DNA of 64,000 nt from Nemertoderma westbladi. Its lineage: Eukaryota; Xenacoelomorpha; Nemertodermatida; Nemertodermatidae. Numbering within the stretch: the first letter of the stretch is position 1; each line of letters opens with the position of its first letter. Positions 11,605-22,780 of this stretch are shown one piece after another. The notes below the pieces were generated by a model. It made no database searches and was not told where the DNA came from. It was given only the letters and a program-made list of their open reading frames with translations. The translations under genes were made by a program, and so were the position numbers. The DNA is taken from assembly GCA_032718475.1 (NCBI GenBank), contig JAUCBJ010008936.1:62001-126000 (forward strand). The letters run 5' to 3'.

Positions 11605-11976
11605 GTTTTTAGTGTTTTATTGAACCCAAACAATGTAGATCCTGAGGACAGGGAAACAAGAATCCACGGTATTACAGAATTAGTAAGTGATATCTGTAAA
11701 CAGTATACACCAGGTCGGAATTTATCCCTTGATGAAGCATTACTACTTTTCAAAGGTCGGCTCGGATTCAATGTATTTATTCGCACGAAACGTTCCCGCT
11801 TTAGGATCAAACTATTTATTCTTTGTGACTCTAATGGGTATTTGGTTGTTGCAAGGGTGTATTTTGGGAAGAATGCCACAATACCCCAGATATTGGCAAC
11901 ACCACAGCTTCCACATAGTCGCTTTGTTACTTGATAAATCCGATTTATTGAAGAAAGGATACATTGTCCACATAGA
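11605..11976 (+). pseudogene. piggyBac transposase, fragment 1 (start of the DDE domain)
   Basis: The fragment encodes YTPGRNLSLDEALLLFKGRL, then SRFRIKLFILCDSNGYLV, the hallmark start of the DDE_Tnp_1_7 (piggyBac) domain, where D in SLDE is a conserved landmark. A frame change near 11880-11915 precedes a continuation in another frame (HSFHIVALLLDKSDLLKKGY). The frame stops making sense immediately after GTCCACATAGA (11966-11976), where the 5.3-kb insertion begins. The amino-terminal third of the transposase is not visible upstream of 11605. The continuation lies at 17251. Confidence 0.75.
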
Positions 11977-12265
11977 AATTCTAAACTTATGAATTATTAC
12001 TTTTAATTATTGAACTATGAATTAAAACTTATTATGAAATTCTAAACTCGTATAAAACCATAAATTATAATATATTGACCCAATATATAATATAAACCAT
12101 AAATGGATATTATATTTATATACATAAAAAATATGTAATTAGATAGAGAATAATTCGAATTATAACGATAAAAACAGCTGGTTATGTGCTCGTATCATAG
12201 TTTCCTAATATAGGTATCACAATAATTGATGCATTATAGTTCAGTTAGTATTCCCGGCGGTAGGT

Positions 12266-12625
12266 CTAGTTCAAGTCTAACTCATTTTCTATTTCTTGTA
12301 TTCCTGCAACAAATGCTGGTCTCGAGCACTTCTTCGAAAATTCGTGCCGATATTCCATACATGGAAACAAATAAAGACCCCATACATCCTTCACCCATGC
12401 GGCATCCTTTGATCCATAAAAGTAGACCCATAAACATTTACCCATCTTTAATCCCGGAGGATCGGCCATGGCTGGTGGAGCAGAAATACGACCAGGCCAT
12501 GGTGTATCTTTTTTGCGCATTTTCACCCACACCAGATCACCAATCCTCATCATTTGCGACTCATCTGACTCCAGACCAGAACTGGTCAAATTACATTCCT
12601 CGTCAGAACTTTCTAAAATATGGAT
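12266..12625 (-). CDS. PWWP-domain ORF or exon
   Basis: Read from about 12625 down, an acidic leader (ESSDEECNLTSSGLESDESQ) is followed by a PWWP domain: MMRIGDLVWVKMRKKDTPWP, then CLWVYFYGSKDAAWV, YRHEFSKK and a closing helix. PWWP domains bind methylated histone H3 tails and DNA. This one resembles the amino-terminal PWWP of GLYR1-type proteins, and such domains are also found in captured form in mobile elements. No ATG lies at the front (the first in-frame Met is MMRIGD) and there is no further domain, so it is probably one exon or a captured fragment. It lies inside the insertion that split piggyBac. Confidence 0.55.
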   Translation of the reverse strand: MHILESSDEECNLTSSGLESDESQMMRIGDLVWVKMRKKDTPWPGRISAPPAMADPPGLKMGKCLWVYFYGSKDAAWVKDVWGLYLFPCMEYRHEFSKKCSRPAFVAGIQEIENELDLN

Positions 12626-12669
12626 TACTATGGATGTTTAGGTTCAAATTAACTTTTATTGCTTAAATT

Positions 12670-13206
12670 GCTATTAAACAAGTCCAATATTTATTATATT
12701 AAATTATTATATAATTTTGTTTAAATTGTAATTTAAATTTTGTTAATCTACCGGTGATTACCACGGACGCAAGTTGGAGCCGATGAATGACCCGCCGACA
12801 ATACCCCCAGTATCGAGTCTTGCATCCCTCATAAGCTCATCGAAGGAACTCAAAAGGCTTTTACATGCGACTAGAATCATTGCAGTTACAACGGGTGAAT
12901 TTATTGTCATGTTTATTCTTTAATGTCATAACTCAACACACAGTTACTAAAATTAAAAATAATAGTATGTTGTAAATGTATATAACAATGTTCTGAATTT
13001 GTAATATAGAATACTAAATACGAAAGCTGTACCTGCAAAATAGTCTTGAGAAAAAGCAATCTACATTGAACGCAATCTATAGTTTTTCATTTTTTCAATC
13101 TGATATATTTATTATAGTGGTCATTTCGTGGCTAACCCTTAAAAGGTATTTTATATATGAAGATATTATAAAATATTTTCACACAATATATTGTATATTT
13201 ACAGAT
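12670..13206. other. Non-coding AT-rich stretch
   Basis: No supported gene. A short GC-richer island (12750-12880) has no clear open frame. Confidence 0.35.
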
Positions 13207-13432
13207 CAACATCGTCCAAGGATGCAGAGGGGCAGTGTGCAGGGGCACCTACTACGGTAGGCCGTGTCCCTGTTTTCGAATAGTGGACCCCGTTTGGGTA
13301 CTTAAGGCCGATGTCGTGCTTGAGGAAGTATTCGATAATGAGTCACGACATATCCGCCCTCATTATTTCTGCAGTAATGAGTTTACCTCATTATTCTTCG
13401 ATAAAGCGCACCTAGAAGTGAGTAATAAATAA
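13207..13432 (+). CDS. Possible terminal exon, unrecognised
   Basis: TATATTTACAG ending at 13206 is a fair 3' splice site. One frame is then open to TAA at 13430-13432, with a Cys-rich start (GCRGAVCRGTYYGRPCPCF) and the tail FCSNEFTSLFFDKAHLEV. GC content is well above the flanks. No family is recognised, and no upstream exon was found. Confidence 0.25.
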
Positions 13433-15115
13433 ATAGGAAATGTACCTTATGTGTAAAGTAAAGCACCAGTGTCTATTGTAACAGAAAACAAGTTGACTTT
13501 CAGTGTAATGAAAGAGTCTAGACATATAAAGTATATATCTTTTCTATTCTTCCCTATATTGATTTTACAGAGCTCTCTAATGTTAAAGTTTATTAGATAA
13601 AATATATTACTTTACAAATAGAATGTATTATGGTCACTCTTTGTGAATAAATAGTTATTAAGATATTATATTATATTATTATTATATTATTTACTATTAT
13701 AGATAAATAATATATAACATTATTTATAATATAATACAAAACTACAATACATTTGCTGTATTGAATCATATTAGTATAAACTAAAAAACTCACATGTTTG
13801 ACATTTTAGAACCTAATGTGTTTTTGGATAAAACTTATCATAATTACAAAAACTAATAGCAAAAATTAGAACTCAAGCTTTTGATTTATATTAATTAATT
13901 GAATTACTACATACAGTATGTTGAATTGTAATATTTATACAGTCCAGCTCACCAACAGAGTGCCATCGGATCCGATCTGAACCGATCGGATCCAACAGCT
14001 TCAAACACTTTCAGACAAACTCCAACAGTCCAACAACTTCAAACAGATTCAGACAGTTTCAAACAGAATCAGACAACTTCCAACAACCTGTCAATCACTC
14101 CACCCTCACTCAACCGCAACCCCAACTCAACTCCCATCTTCTTGCGCGCAGATAGAATGAAAGCGTTTGAAACTACTAAAGGAACTCCATTTATAAAGCC
14201 ACAATAACGACAGAGTGGACTGGCCACTGGCGGCGCCCTTGAACATTCACACTGTAACTTAAGCCGACCTGAAGGAACAGCCCATTAGTGAGGTCGGTAT
14301 TTCTCTTTTTCCTGCCGCTATCTTTGAATAACACAATAGCAGAAAGCTAACCAGTGGTCTACCCCCAATACAAGAAAGACAAGTTGGCTACCATTGAAAT
14401 GAACGGGGAATGGAATTCTTTGTTCACATACTAATGTTGCTTTGGGTTGGTCTAGAGCCATACAATAGAGCTTTACGGAAATACACTTCCAAAGAGCCAA
14501 GCAGTGGCGGTATAGGTCCAAAATGCCCATGTAGAATTTCTTCGAATAAGGCTCAATTTCTTTAAGTTACATTAATTAAAATACTGATAAATATATTTTG
14601 CTTTTTGCAGGAGGGACAGTATCCCCCTCTAAAGTTAATAATATAGTGTATGTAGATGTGTTAGTTATATCGTTGCGTTTATTTATATTTATACATATAC
14701 AGGTTTGGATATGATCTCTACTAGTTTGATTTTTGTTTTGTAAATTAATTAATTGTGCGGTTAATTTGTCAATCACAGCCTTAATTGGCTACATTGCTTA
14801 TTGTATGAATGAATATAATTAGTTATTAAGACATTATTTTAATTAGTATCTGGTGTGATTAGGTCTACCTTTTACATAACAACAGTACGTCAATGGCGGA
14901 TATACTACTACTACTAAGTCGAGCGAACTTGGACAGTGGAAATGAGATCCTTCCAGGCTTCCCAATTCTCCATAGTTGTCGCAATTTCGTTTCTCCCAAG
15001 TTCAGAGATGGCGGATATACATTACATCATAATATGGCATGGCAGTCACGTGAAAACAAGGGCCTTCACATTCCCAATTCTCTATCTAATCTATTATGGT
15101 TGTGCGTATGGTTGT
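13433..15115. other. Non-coding stretch with simple repeats
   Basis: No supported gene. 13985-14095 is a degenerate array of CAACTTCAAACAGATTCAGA-type words, about 10-13 bp each. 14905-14930 (ACTACTACTACTAAGTCGAGCGAACTT) is an inverted relative of 5803-5826. A GTCACGTGA E-box lies near 15046 and GGCGGATATAC occurs at 14897 and 15011. Confidence 0.4.
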
Positions 15116-15119
15116 ATCG

Positions 15120-16786
15120 CTGCGTGTAATGGCGACCAAAAAGCATTGTTCAGTCTGGTAAACTCGCTGGCCAAACAAAGATTATTTTGCTGCAAAAATC
15201 CGAATTATCCGAGACAAACTAGACATTGCGAACTCCAGAACGGATCCTATTCAATGTAAATCTCATCAAATCTCTAGTGACCACACAAGAACTGCAACGC
15301 TTTCTCAATTCACTGTACTGCCTACCTCCGAAGTGGGACGACTAATATCATCAGCACCCAACAAGCAATGTCCTCAGGACCCATTACCAACCAGTATCGT
15401 AAAACAGTGCATCTCGAGTCTTTGTATACCAATCAGTATTATCACAAACATCAAATTTTCGACCTGTAAGTGGTTTACCATTTGTATCAAAAATTGCAGA
15501 GCGAGCAGTAATGTCACAATTCCTACCATACATTGATGAACACCATCCTTTACCATGCACTGAATCGGGATATCGACGATTCCACAGTACTGAAACAACC
15601 TTAATTAAAGTTCTATCCGATATCCTTATCAACATGGACAACAAGAAGGTGACATTTCTAGTGCTACTAGATCTAAGTACCGCCTTCGACACTGTAGACC
15701 ACGATCGGCTTTTGAACGTATTCGAGTCGGAACTGGGAATTTGTGGCACCTGTCTCCGTTGGTTTTCATCGTTTCTCCGAGGACGTCATCAGCACGTAAC
15801 AACATTGGGTTCGAACTCTAAGGATCACTTACTAGAATATGATTTTCCCCAGGGAGCTTGCTCATCATGTCACTACTTTGGGAACTTTGGCAGAGGGCTA
15901 TTTAAAATCATCAAGCGACACTTACCAATTGCTTTACATGGATATGCAGATGATAAACAAACCTACCACGCATTTCAGCCAACTAACAAATCCGATGAAA
16001 GCTCTAGAAAATTGCATCGCAGATTTGCGCGAATGGTTCATCGAAAATAAACTAAAAATAAACGATGATAAAACCGAGTTTATAATATTAGGAACCCCGC
16101 ACCAATTATCTAAACTAACTACTAAGTCTATTCGTGTTGGGGACTTTGAAATACATCCAGCAAAATCGGTGAAGAACCTTGGTGCATGGCTCGATCCTGG
16201 TCTAACCATGAGAAAGTTCATAACAAAAACTTGTAGTGCAGCCTTCTTCCACCTCCACAATATTCGACGCATCGCCAACTTTCTCGACCAGAAGTCTGCA
16301 GAAACCATCATACACTCGCTCATATCAAGCCGTATCGATTACTGTAACGGTCCTCTCTACGGTATACCTGGCTACCAACTTGCAAAGTTGCAATGCGTAC
16401 AAAACTGGGCTGCACGTCTACTAACCAAGGTTCACAAATACGATCACATTACACCGAGTCTCAAGCAATTACATTGGCTACCAGTTCGGAAACGCATCGA
16501 ATTCAAATTACTTCTCCTCATTCACAAGTCCCGATTGCAATGAGCACCACAGTACATCCGCGAAATGCTATCCCCGGTGACCTACGCAAACCACACAACC
16601 CGAAGGTGCACTTCACTCTCGCTCGTCGAACTGCGTTTTAAGTGCCAAACTTTGGGCCGCCGGGCCTTCCCCATAGCCGCCCGCAGACTCTGGAATAAAC
16701 TCCCCACAGATATCCGTTCGATTTCCGATACACCGACCTTCAAGCGACAACTCAAAACATACCTTTTCTCCATGGCATACGCATAA
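15120..16786 (+). pseudogene. CR1/L2-type LINE reverse transcriptase, decayed
   Basis: Reading begins near NGDQKALFSLVNSLA, continues through CPQDPLPTSIVKQC, then NFRPVSGLPFVSKI after a gap, and then RFHSTETTLIKVLSDILI. The RT palm follows: FLVLLDLSTAFDTVDHDRLL and HGYADD (catalytic YADD). It closes with IADLREWFIENKLKIN, YCNGPLYGIPGYQLAKLQ and LWNKLPTDIRS...FKRQLKTYLF. At least three frame changes (near 15470, 16000-16030 and 16540) and internal losses make it inactive. No endonuclease domain is visible, so it is 5' truncated or its 5' part has decayed. The clade (L2/CR1 group) is judged from the LDLSTAFDTVDH and RxxF/LK motifs only. Confidence 0.75.
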
Positions 16787-17250
16787 TTAGTTTCGAATAC
16801 CTCTAGTATTTAATTTAATTATATTATCTAATTTGCTTCATGGAACTGTCTTTTAATGCTGTAATAATGTTGGTATGTCAGTATGTATACTGCATTGTAT
16901 ATCGTACAAACTTTTTTTTAACCATGTATTTTAACAAGCTCTAATTAATTTTACTTATATTGAAAATTTGAACTGAACTGTTGATTGAACCGTTTTATTT
17001 ATTGAAGTATTCGTAATTGTATTACTGAACTTTATGTTGATCGTTGTCGTGTCACATATCTGCCTGTTTTTGAATGCCCCAATTATTGTTATCAAAATTT
17101 GCCGGTTTTAATGCTCTAAATATTTTACATATTCGTTTGTCACTTAATTGTCCGTTTTAAATCCCTAATTAATTATTTTGCTTATATTAGTTGATCACGA
17201 ATTTGTCTATTTTGATACTTTTCGACACGCAATAAAATTACAAACCATAA
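16787..17250 (+). other. 3' untranslated part of the LINE
   Basis: AT-rich, no open frame, ending in AATAAAATTACAAACCATAA directly before the right copy of the 11-bp repeat. This placement is what one expects of a LINE 3' end. Confidence 0.5.
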
Positions 17251-17706
17251 GTCCACATAGATAACTGGTATACTAGCACTCGCCTGGCGACGTTTTTTTA
17301 CAATCCAAATGGTGTGAGAGGAACGATAAATGTAACTAGAGGAATTCCAGACGAATTAAAAAACTTCAAACAGAAGGCTATTAGTTCGAAGTTTATGCGA
17401 AATGAAAGTAAAACAATCTTAGCTGTCAAATTTACTGATAAACGGGATGTTTATTTATTGTCAACTGTGGATGATGCCAAAGAGGTTAAGAAGAACCGAT
17501 TTGTCCATGGTGGTGATCAAGTTGCATTTTGTAAACCAACCCCGATTGACATGTATAACAAATTCATGGGAGGCGTTGACTTGCAGGACCAACTTATAAA
17601 AATGTACAATCCTGTACGGAAGAGCCATTCGTGGTAGAAAAAGATTGGATATAATCTGGTTATGCGTTTGGTTATAAATGCCTATGTCATTCATAAGCGC
17701 GAGAAG
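17251..17706 (+). pseudogene. piggyBac transposase, fragment 2
   Basis: Reading resumes from GTCCACATAGATAAC (VHIDNWYTS, the conserved DNFYTS-like motif) through KFTDKRDVYLLST and KPTPIDMYNKFMGGVDLQDQ, then the aromatic Lys-rich element KSHSW. A TAG at 17635-17637 lies where a Tyr codon is usual. The same frame continues to NAYVIHKRE and stops at the ATT/AAT microsatellite at 17707. MGGVD carries a conserved catalytic-region Asp of piggyBac. It follows fragment 1 across the 11-bp repeat and precedes fragment 3 at 22781. Confidence 0.8.
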
Positions 17707-18079
17707 AATAATAATAATAATAATTATTATTATTATTATTACACCCATAGTCAAAAATTGCACATATGAAATTTATTTCAAATAAAATAGATCATTAGAT
17801 AAAAATATATACAGTAAGTAGTGGGGGAGGAGACTAACCAGGCCCGTGCACTTACGGTTAGCCATTCCATTATTTAAGTTAATTAATTTGTATACTAATC
17901 GTTATAAGTACATGTAAAAGTAACTAAAAAGTATTAAATAATTAAACGTTTCCCTGATAAAAATATTTTTCTAAAAAATATTGTTAAAGATATTTTTCTA
18001 CTGCCTGTACTGAAATTGATATATCAACAATAAATAGTATTATATAATAACATGAGTTATGCCAAAAATAATCCAATTA
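17707..18079 (-). other. LINE copy A 3' UTR and microsatellite tail
   Basis: 17708-17742 is an (AAT)n(ATT)n tract that can fold on itself. 17743-18079, read on the minus strand, is the 3' UTR of the CR1 copy. GTAAGTGCACGGGCCTGGTTAGTCTCCTCCCCC here parallels ATAAGTGCTATATGCCTGGTAGGTATCCTCTCCC in copy B (near 52780-52815). Confidence 0.55.
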
Positions 18080-20910
18080 TTATAAAAATCTGTTAAAACT
18101 GCAATATTTTAAAAGGTCTACATCCCGTGCTAAAATATTACTAAAAATATTAATGTTTGGGGCTGATGCAGCATTAGAAGGTAGGTCGTTCCACATACTA
18201 ACTATCCTATTACAAAAATATTTCTGACAAATTTGTAGGCGGCAAAAATTGTGTTGCAATTTATATTGGTGACCTCTAAGACCCCTTCGTGAAGCAAAGC
18301 TAAAAAAATCATCAAAATTCATTTGCACTGCACCGGTGATTATAGAGTAAACCTGTTTTAAATCAAACACATGACGTCTAACTTCGAGTGGTTGTAAGTT
18401 TAAGTACTCAAGTCTATCTAAATAAGGCACCATGGTTAATTTACATCTAAAAAATAATCTGCGCGTAAAATATCTCTGTACGTGTTCGATCAGATCTATA
18501 TGTCCTTTGGTAAAAGGAGACCAAATTACTGTACAATATTCCAATAAGGGACGCACGTAAGATTTATAAGCACAAATTAGGGCTGCCATATTACGAGTAC
18601 GAAAACATCTAAAAATCATGTTGATTACTTTAGTTGATTTCAGAGCACGCTCATGGCAATGTTTATTAAATTTAAAATCAGAAGAAATCGTAACTCCCAG
18701 ATCCTTACAATCATCCTCTGCTTTAACAAGTTTACTATCTAGAAAATATTGCTGTTGAGGGTTATTGTAACCTAAATAGAGCACTATACATTTGTGTGGA
18801 GCGATATTCAACTGCCATTTATTAGACCATTCTGTGATTTTGTACAGGGACTGTGAGATCAGTAAGTGGTCGCTGGATGGCGCATATATTTTGACGTCGT
18901 CCGCAAATAGTTTACACGATAACCCTAAATTAAAAATATCCGGTAAATCGTTAATAAAAAGCACAAATAAAATTGGACCTAGTACGCTACCTTGTATGGT
19001 GACCGACGTAACTGGACAATAATCCGAGAAACTACTACCAACTAAAATACGTTGTGATCTATATGCGAGAAAAGCCTTTAACCAATAAAATAAGTCACCT
19101 ACTATACCGTAAGAAGAAAGTTTACATAAAAGTTTTTGGTGCACAACAGAATCAAAGGCTTTCGCAAAGTCTATGTAGATTACATCAACAGTGCACTTTC
19201 TATCCAATAATTTAATCCAATCCTTTGTACATTCTAATAGCTGGGTACATGTAGACTTATTTTTTAAGAAGCCATGTTGGGCCTTATTAATTAATTTGTT
19301 AGTAAATAAGTAATCACACAAATCTTGTTTAATACACTGCTCCATAATTTTACACGCAATACAAGTCAATGAAACGGGTCTGTAGTTATATGGGTCACTC
19401 GAGTTTCCTTTTTTGTACAACGGGACAATAATAGCTGTAGACCAAATTGAAGGAAGGGCATGTGATTTAAAAGAAATATTAAAAATAACAGATAACGGTA
19501 AAGATAAAACTGACGCTAAATTACTGAATAAAATGCACGGAATACCGTCAGGCGTACGACTTGTTTTAGAACCTAATTTACGAATAATTGAGAAAACACG
19601 ATCAACTGAAAAATCGACTTTAGAAATATATACAGATTGCGGGACCCTCCGCGTAAATGTAGGGCAATCGTTATTATCAATATTAAAATTGTCTGACAGA
19701 ACCTGAGCGAAAATATCAGCCTTGACGGCATCATCTACAATTGTGGCACCATTAAATGAAAGAGGTGAAATTCCCTGTCTAGATTTGCACTTTAAGTTTA
19801 CGTAATTAAACAAAACATTCGCCTTTCCACTGTTTAGGATTTTATATTCTCGTAAACATTCAGATCGAAGAATTGCCTCTGACAGTTCCTTACAACAACG
19901 GTTGTAATCTGATTTACCAATCTCTGTGTGGCGCCGGCGCCAAAGTAACTTTTTCTTTCATTGTAGTGCGCGAATGTGATGTGGGTACACCTTTTTCTTA
20001 GTGTTTAGTAGTTTGTATGGTACAAATTTATCAACACCGTCTTTAAGTACTGTTGAAAAAACGTTCCAAAATGCATCAATCGTACTGCACGAGTCAAAAT
20101 TGAGGTGCCAATTAATGATCGAAATGTAATGGGAAAATCCTACAAAATCAGCATTTTTAAAATCGTAAAAACCCAAATTGTTAACTGGAATTAAAATGTC
20201 TGGTCCTAAAGTATAAAAGTTTACTATTGAGTGGTCACTGGTTGAAAAAGTATGCCCTACTTCAACATCAGACACAATTGATTCGTCAGAAACTAAAATT
20301 ATATCTAAAATATTATCCTCACGAGTGGGTCTTGTAACCAGTTGATCAAAACCATTTTCTAAAATAAATAAAGAAAACTGTTCGTAGTTGTGGCTTGATG
20401 GGTAATTAAAATCCTTCCAGTTAAAATCAGGCAGATTGAAATCGCCTACCACGAGACAAGGTTGGGTGACGTCGCACAGCGATGAGATACATTGCCTCAG
20501 TTTGCAGTCCAGTTCCAACTTCTCCGCTCTCTCTTCTCCGGTTTCAGAATCTGGGGTTCTGTAGGCGCAAACCATACGGAAAGGAGTCGACCCGAGAAAA
20601 TCGACAGCGACCACCTCGAGTCCATCCAGGTTGTTAGGGAGAGGAACATTCACACAACGAATGTTGTTGCGCACCAGTATTGCCACCCCGCCGCCAAGAG
20701 AGGGGCGATCTTTTCGAAAAACCTGATGCTGTTTGAAACCCACCATTGAATCAGTGACCGATCCGTCCAACCAAGTCTCGGTGATAGCGAGGACGTCGTA
20801 ATTAGAGGAAACGATCAAATGTTTGAGATCATGTATCTTGTTTTTCAGCGATCTAGAGTTCAGTAGACAACATTTCAGGCGCGGATCTGTATTGCCTCCT
20901 CCCCTCTCTA
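18080..20910 (-). pseudogene. CR1-type LINE copy A, ORF2 (endonuclease-reverse transcriptase)
   Basis: The amino-terminal AP-endonuclease-like domain shows NSRSL, AITETWLDG, VVGDFNLPDFNW and FSTSDHSIV. The reverse transcriptase shows YNYRPVSLTCIACKIME, VIYIDFAKAFDSVVH, TIQGSVLGPILFVLF and KLFADDVKIYA (catalytic FADD). The C-terminal region is RPLLEYCTVIWSP...FSFASRRGLRGH...WNDLP. Length is about 940 codons, normal for CR1. A TGA at 19958-19960 lies between endonuclease and RT where copy B has an Arg codon, consistent with CpG decay of CGA. No ATG opens the frame near the endonuclease: the frame overlaps the ORF1 stop at 20908-20910 in the -1 register, the same arrangement as in copy B. Confidence 0.85.
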
Positions 20911-22131
20911 GTTTTCCTCTTGGTCGGCAGTAGTGTTGTTTTCTTCGGTTGTCGCCTGTGGTGGAGATTTAGCGGCGGGCGTTGGCAATCTCCACTTCCT
21001 ATCGCGTTTCCATTTCCCATTCTCGTCCGGGGTATACCGCCAAATAGACCCGTCTTGCCGTAAGCTGTAACTCTCCGAGTCGAGATCAGCCGCTAAGTTT
21101 AGTTGTTGCAACGTTTTCTTCCGTTCTCTAAACAGCTTCAGTTGCTCCTTAGATTGACTCGGTCTGATTTTTAGGTTTTTGATTATTTCCGGTACAGTTC
21201 CAGAACTCTTTGCTTCTTCGAAACCCGACCGAAAGTTCCGCGCTTCGTTTTCCGAAGTGAAAGTAACTTTCACAATGCGCTCCTTATCATCGGTTTGTCG
21301 CCCCAGCCGTTGAAACTCGTTTATCGAAGAAGAGTTTACATTGGATGCCACACAGACATCGTTTACCGCTTGTCTGTCGGCCGCCAGGTTCGCTGATTCA
21401 GGCAAACGAGAGATTATCACCTCTCTTTTCAGTTTCTCTGAAGATAACGCTTCTTTAACTGAGGACTCCACAACTTGCGACAGCACAATGTTATTCCGTG
21501 CCGAGTTCCTATATCCGCGGGTTCGAGCCTTCCGGCTTTTCTTTTTGTTTCGTCGTGTTTCCCATTCTCCCTCGCCGTCGCTGACTTCCTCGCTCTCCTC
21601 CGCTGACAAGTCGGAGTCACAAACTACCCCGAGATGTGCTTTAACGGAACCGATTTCCGCCACTACTGATTCGATGAGTTTCGTTTGATTTTCGACAATG
21701 AGTTTTAACTCGTTTACAGTTGATCGATTGCTCATCGCCTCCTCCTCTGCCGCAGTGGCCACTTGAATGAAGGTTGCACACTTGCTGCAAAACCATTTAA
21801 ATTGGCTGTACCTGTTAAACTTTTCGAGTAATTCGGAAACAAGTTTATACGACGGAAGTGAAATGTTCTCACATTTGGCATGGAACCAAACCTTACAACC
21901 GTCACATGTAATACCGTTGTCTTGATCCTGTACCAGGAAGGAACATCGTCCGCAATTATATGTGCTTAGGTCGGCTACGCTGCCGGCACGTGTACTGGGT
22001 TGTGCAGATTTGTGGACTATTCCGCCACCAGCCGCTCTAGGAGAAGTTGTTGGCGTTGCAAGTCGAGCAGAATTTCGAGGAGGAACAGTAGGTTGGTGAA
22101 TAGTTTCTTTGGGTCGGCGCGTTGTCGCCAT
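20908..22131 (-). CDS. CR1-type LINE copy A, ORF1 with PHD-like zinc finger
   Basis: The ORF is intact, 407 aa, starting at an ATG (22131). Order: a basic/Pro-rich start; a PHD-type finger (YNCGRCSFLVQDQDNGITCD, GCKVWFHAKCENI, FCSKC) at about residues 58-122; a helical segment that may form a coiled coil (NELKLIVENQTKLIESVVAE); an acidic stretch; a basic KKKSRKARTR patch; then an RRM/transposase-22-like region (EVIISRLPES...RIVKVTFTSENEARNF). The tail SIWRYTPDENGKWKRDRKWR is shared with copy B. CR1 ORF1 proteins bind RNA and act in the element's ribonucleoprotein. The stop sits in GGAAAACTAG, conserved at both ORF1/ORF2 junctions. Confidence 0.85.
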   Translation of the reverse strand: MATTRRPKETIHQPTVPPRNSARLATPTTSPRAAGGGIVHKSAQPSTRAGSVADLSTYNCGRCSFLVQDQDNGITCDGCKVWFHAKCENISLPSYKLVSELLEKFNRYSQFKWFCSKCATFIQVATAAEEEAMSNRSTVNELKLIVENQTKLIESVVAEIGSVKAHLGVVCDSDLSAEESEEVSDGEGEWETRRNKKKSRKARTRGYRNSARNNIVLSQVVESSVKEALSSEKLKREVIISRLPESANLAADRQAVNDVCVASNVNSSSINEFQRLGRQTDDKERIVKVTFTSENEARNFRSGFEEAKSSGTVPEIIKNLKIRPSQSKEQLKLFRERKKTLQQLNLAADLDSESYSLRQDGSIWRYTPDENGKWKRDRKWRLPTPAAKSPPQATTEENNTTADQEEN

Positions 22132-22780
22132 TCCCGGTAAAACAGTTCAACAGTTTGTGATATTTAAAACAAACCAAATTTAAAAATTCAGTACGGTGCA
22201 GGTATGTGCGTATTCAGTAATGATGCAATACAAAGTTATACAAAACGGTACTGGTACAAAAAACAAAAGCAAACGTTACATAGCAAACGTCTTTAGAACG
22301 AAGAATATCCACATGGACACAGCAATATTATGTTAAATAAAATCTTAGTACAGCTATTTCCCTAATTTCACCAACCTTTATTTTACAGATGCTAGGGGTG
22401 TCTACAGGTAACTTCTACTAATTTTCACCAGTAACTAAATTTAATTTTGCAATTTTTCAGATAACAAAATATTCAACTGGGTTCGAACTCGGGACTGTTG
22501 AAATAACCCCGATCCCGATCCCGTAAAATAGGGATTACGAGAGCGATAATCCCGATCCTGGAAATCCTGGTACATAGCAATTATTTTAGTTTAAATATCG
22601 CTAAATTTGCTTATTTCTGGTTTAATGTGGAAGTAACAGATCTGTTTGGATCATACTATCAATCCCCAGCCATTGATTATAACTTGGTGATAGCGAAATA
22701 ACCCAACTGTTGTAGCACAAATTCTACCCAGTTCAGTCTGGTTGATTTAAACTGTCTGGTCTAGCAATGTTTGTGCGACT
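22132..22780. other. Probable 5' UTR of LINE copy A and junction with piggyBac
   Basis: No open frame. The LINE 5' end must lie between 22132 and about 22770, where piggyBac coding resumes. 22485-22570 holds repeated GATCCCGATCCCG / GATAATCCCGATCC words of unknown origin. GATAAGAAGGC is repeated in direct tandem at 22783 and 22796. Confidence 0.4.

Larger units (their letters stand above)
11977..17250. mobile_element. 5.27-kb insertion into piggyBac, flanked by an 11-bp direct repeat
   Basis: GTCCACATAGA occurs at 11966-11976 and again at 17251-17261, exactly where the piggyBac reading frame breaks and resumes, so it is read as a target-site duplication. The right part (about 15120-17250) is a CR1/L2-type LINE in plus orientation ending in AATAAAATTACAAACCATAA. 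The left part (11977-15110) has no LINE endonuclease that I can see but holds a minus-strand PWWP ORF and AT-rich sequence. It may be a composite of nested insertions. Confidence 0.6.
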
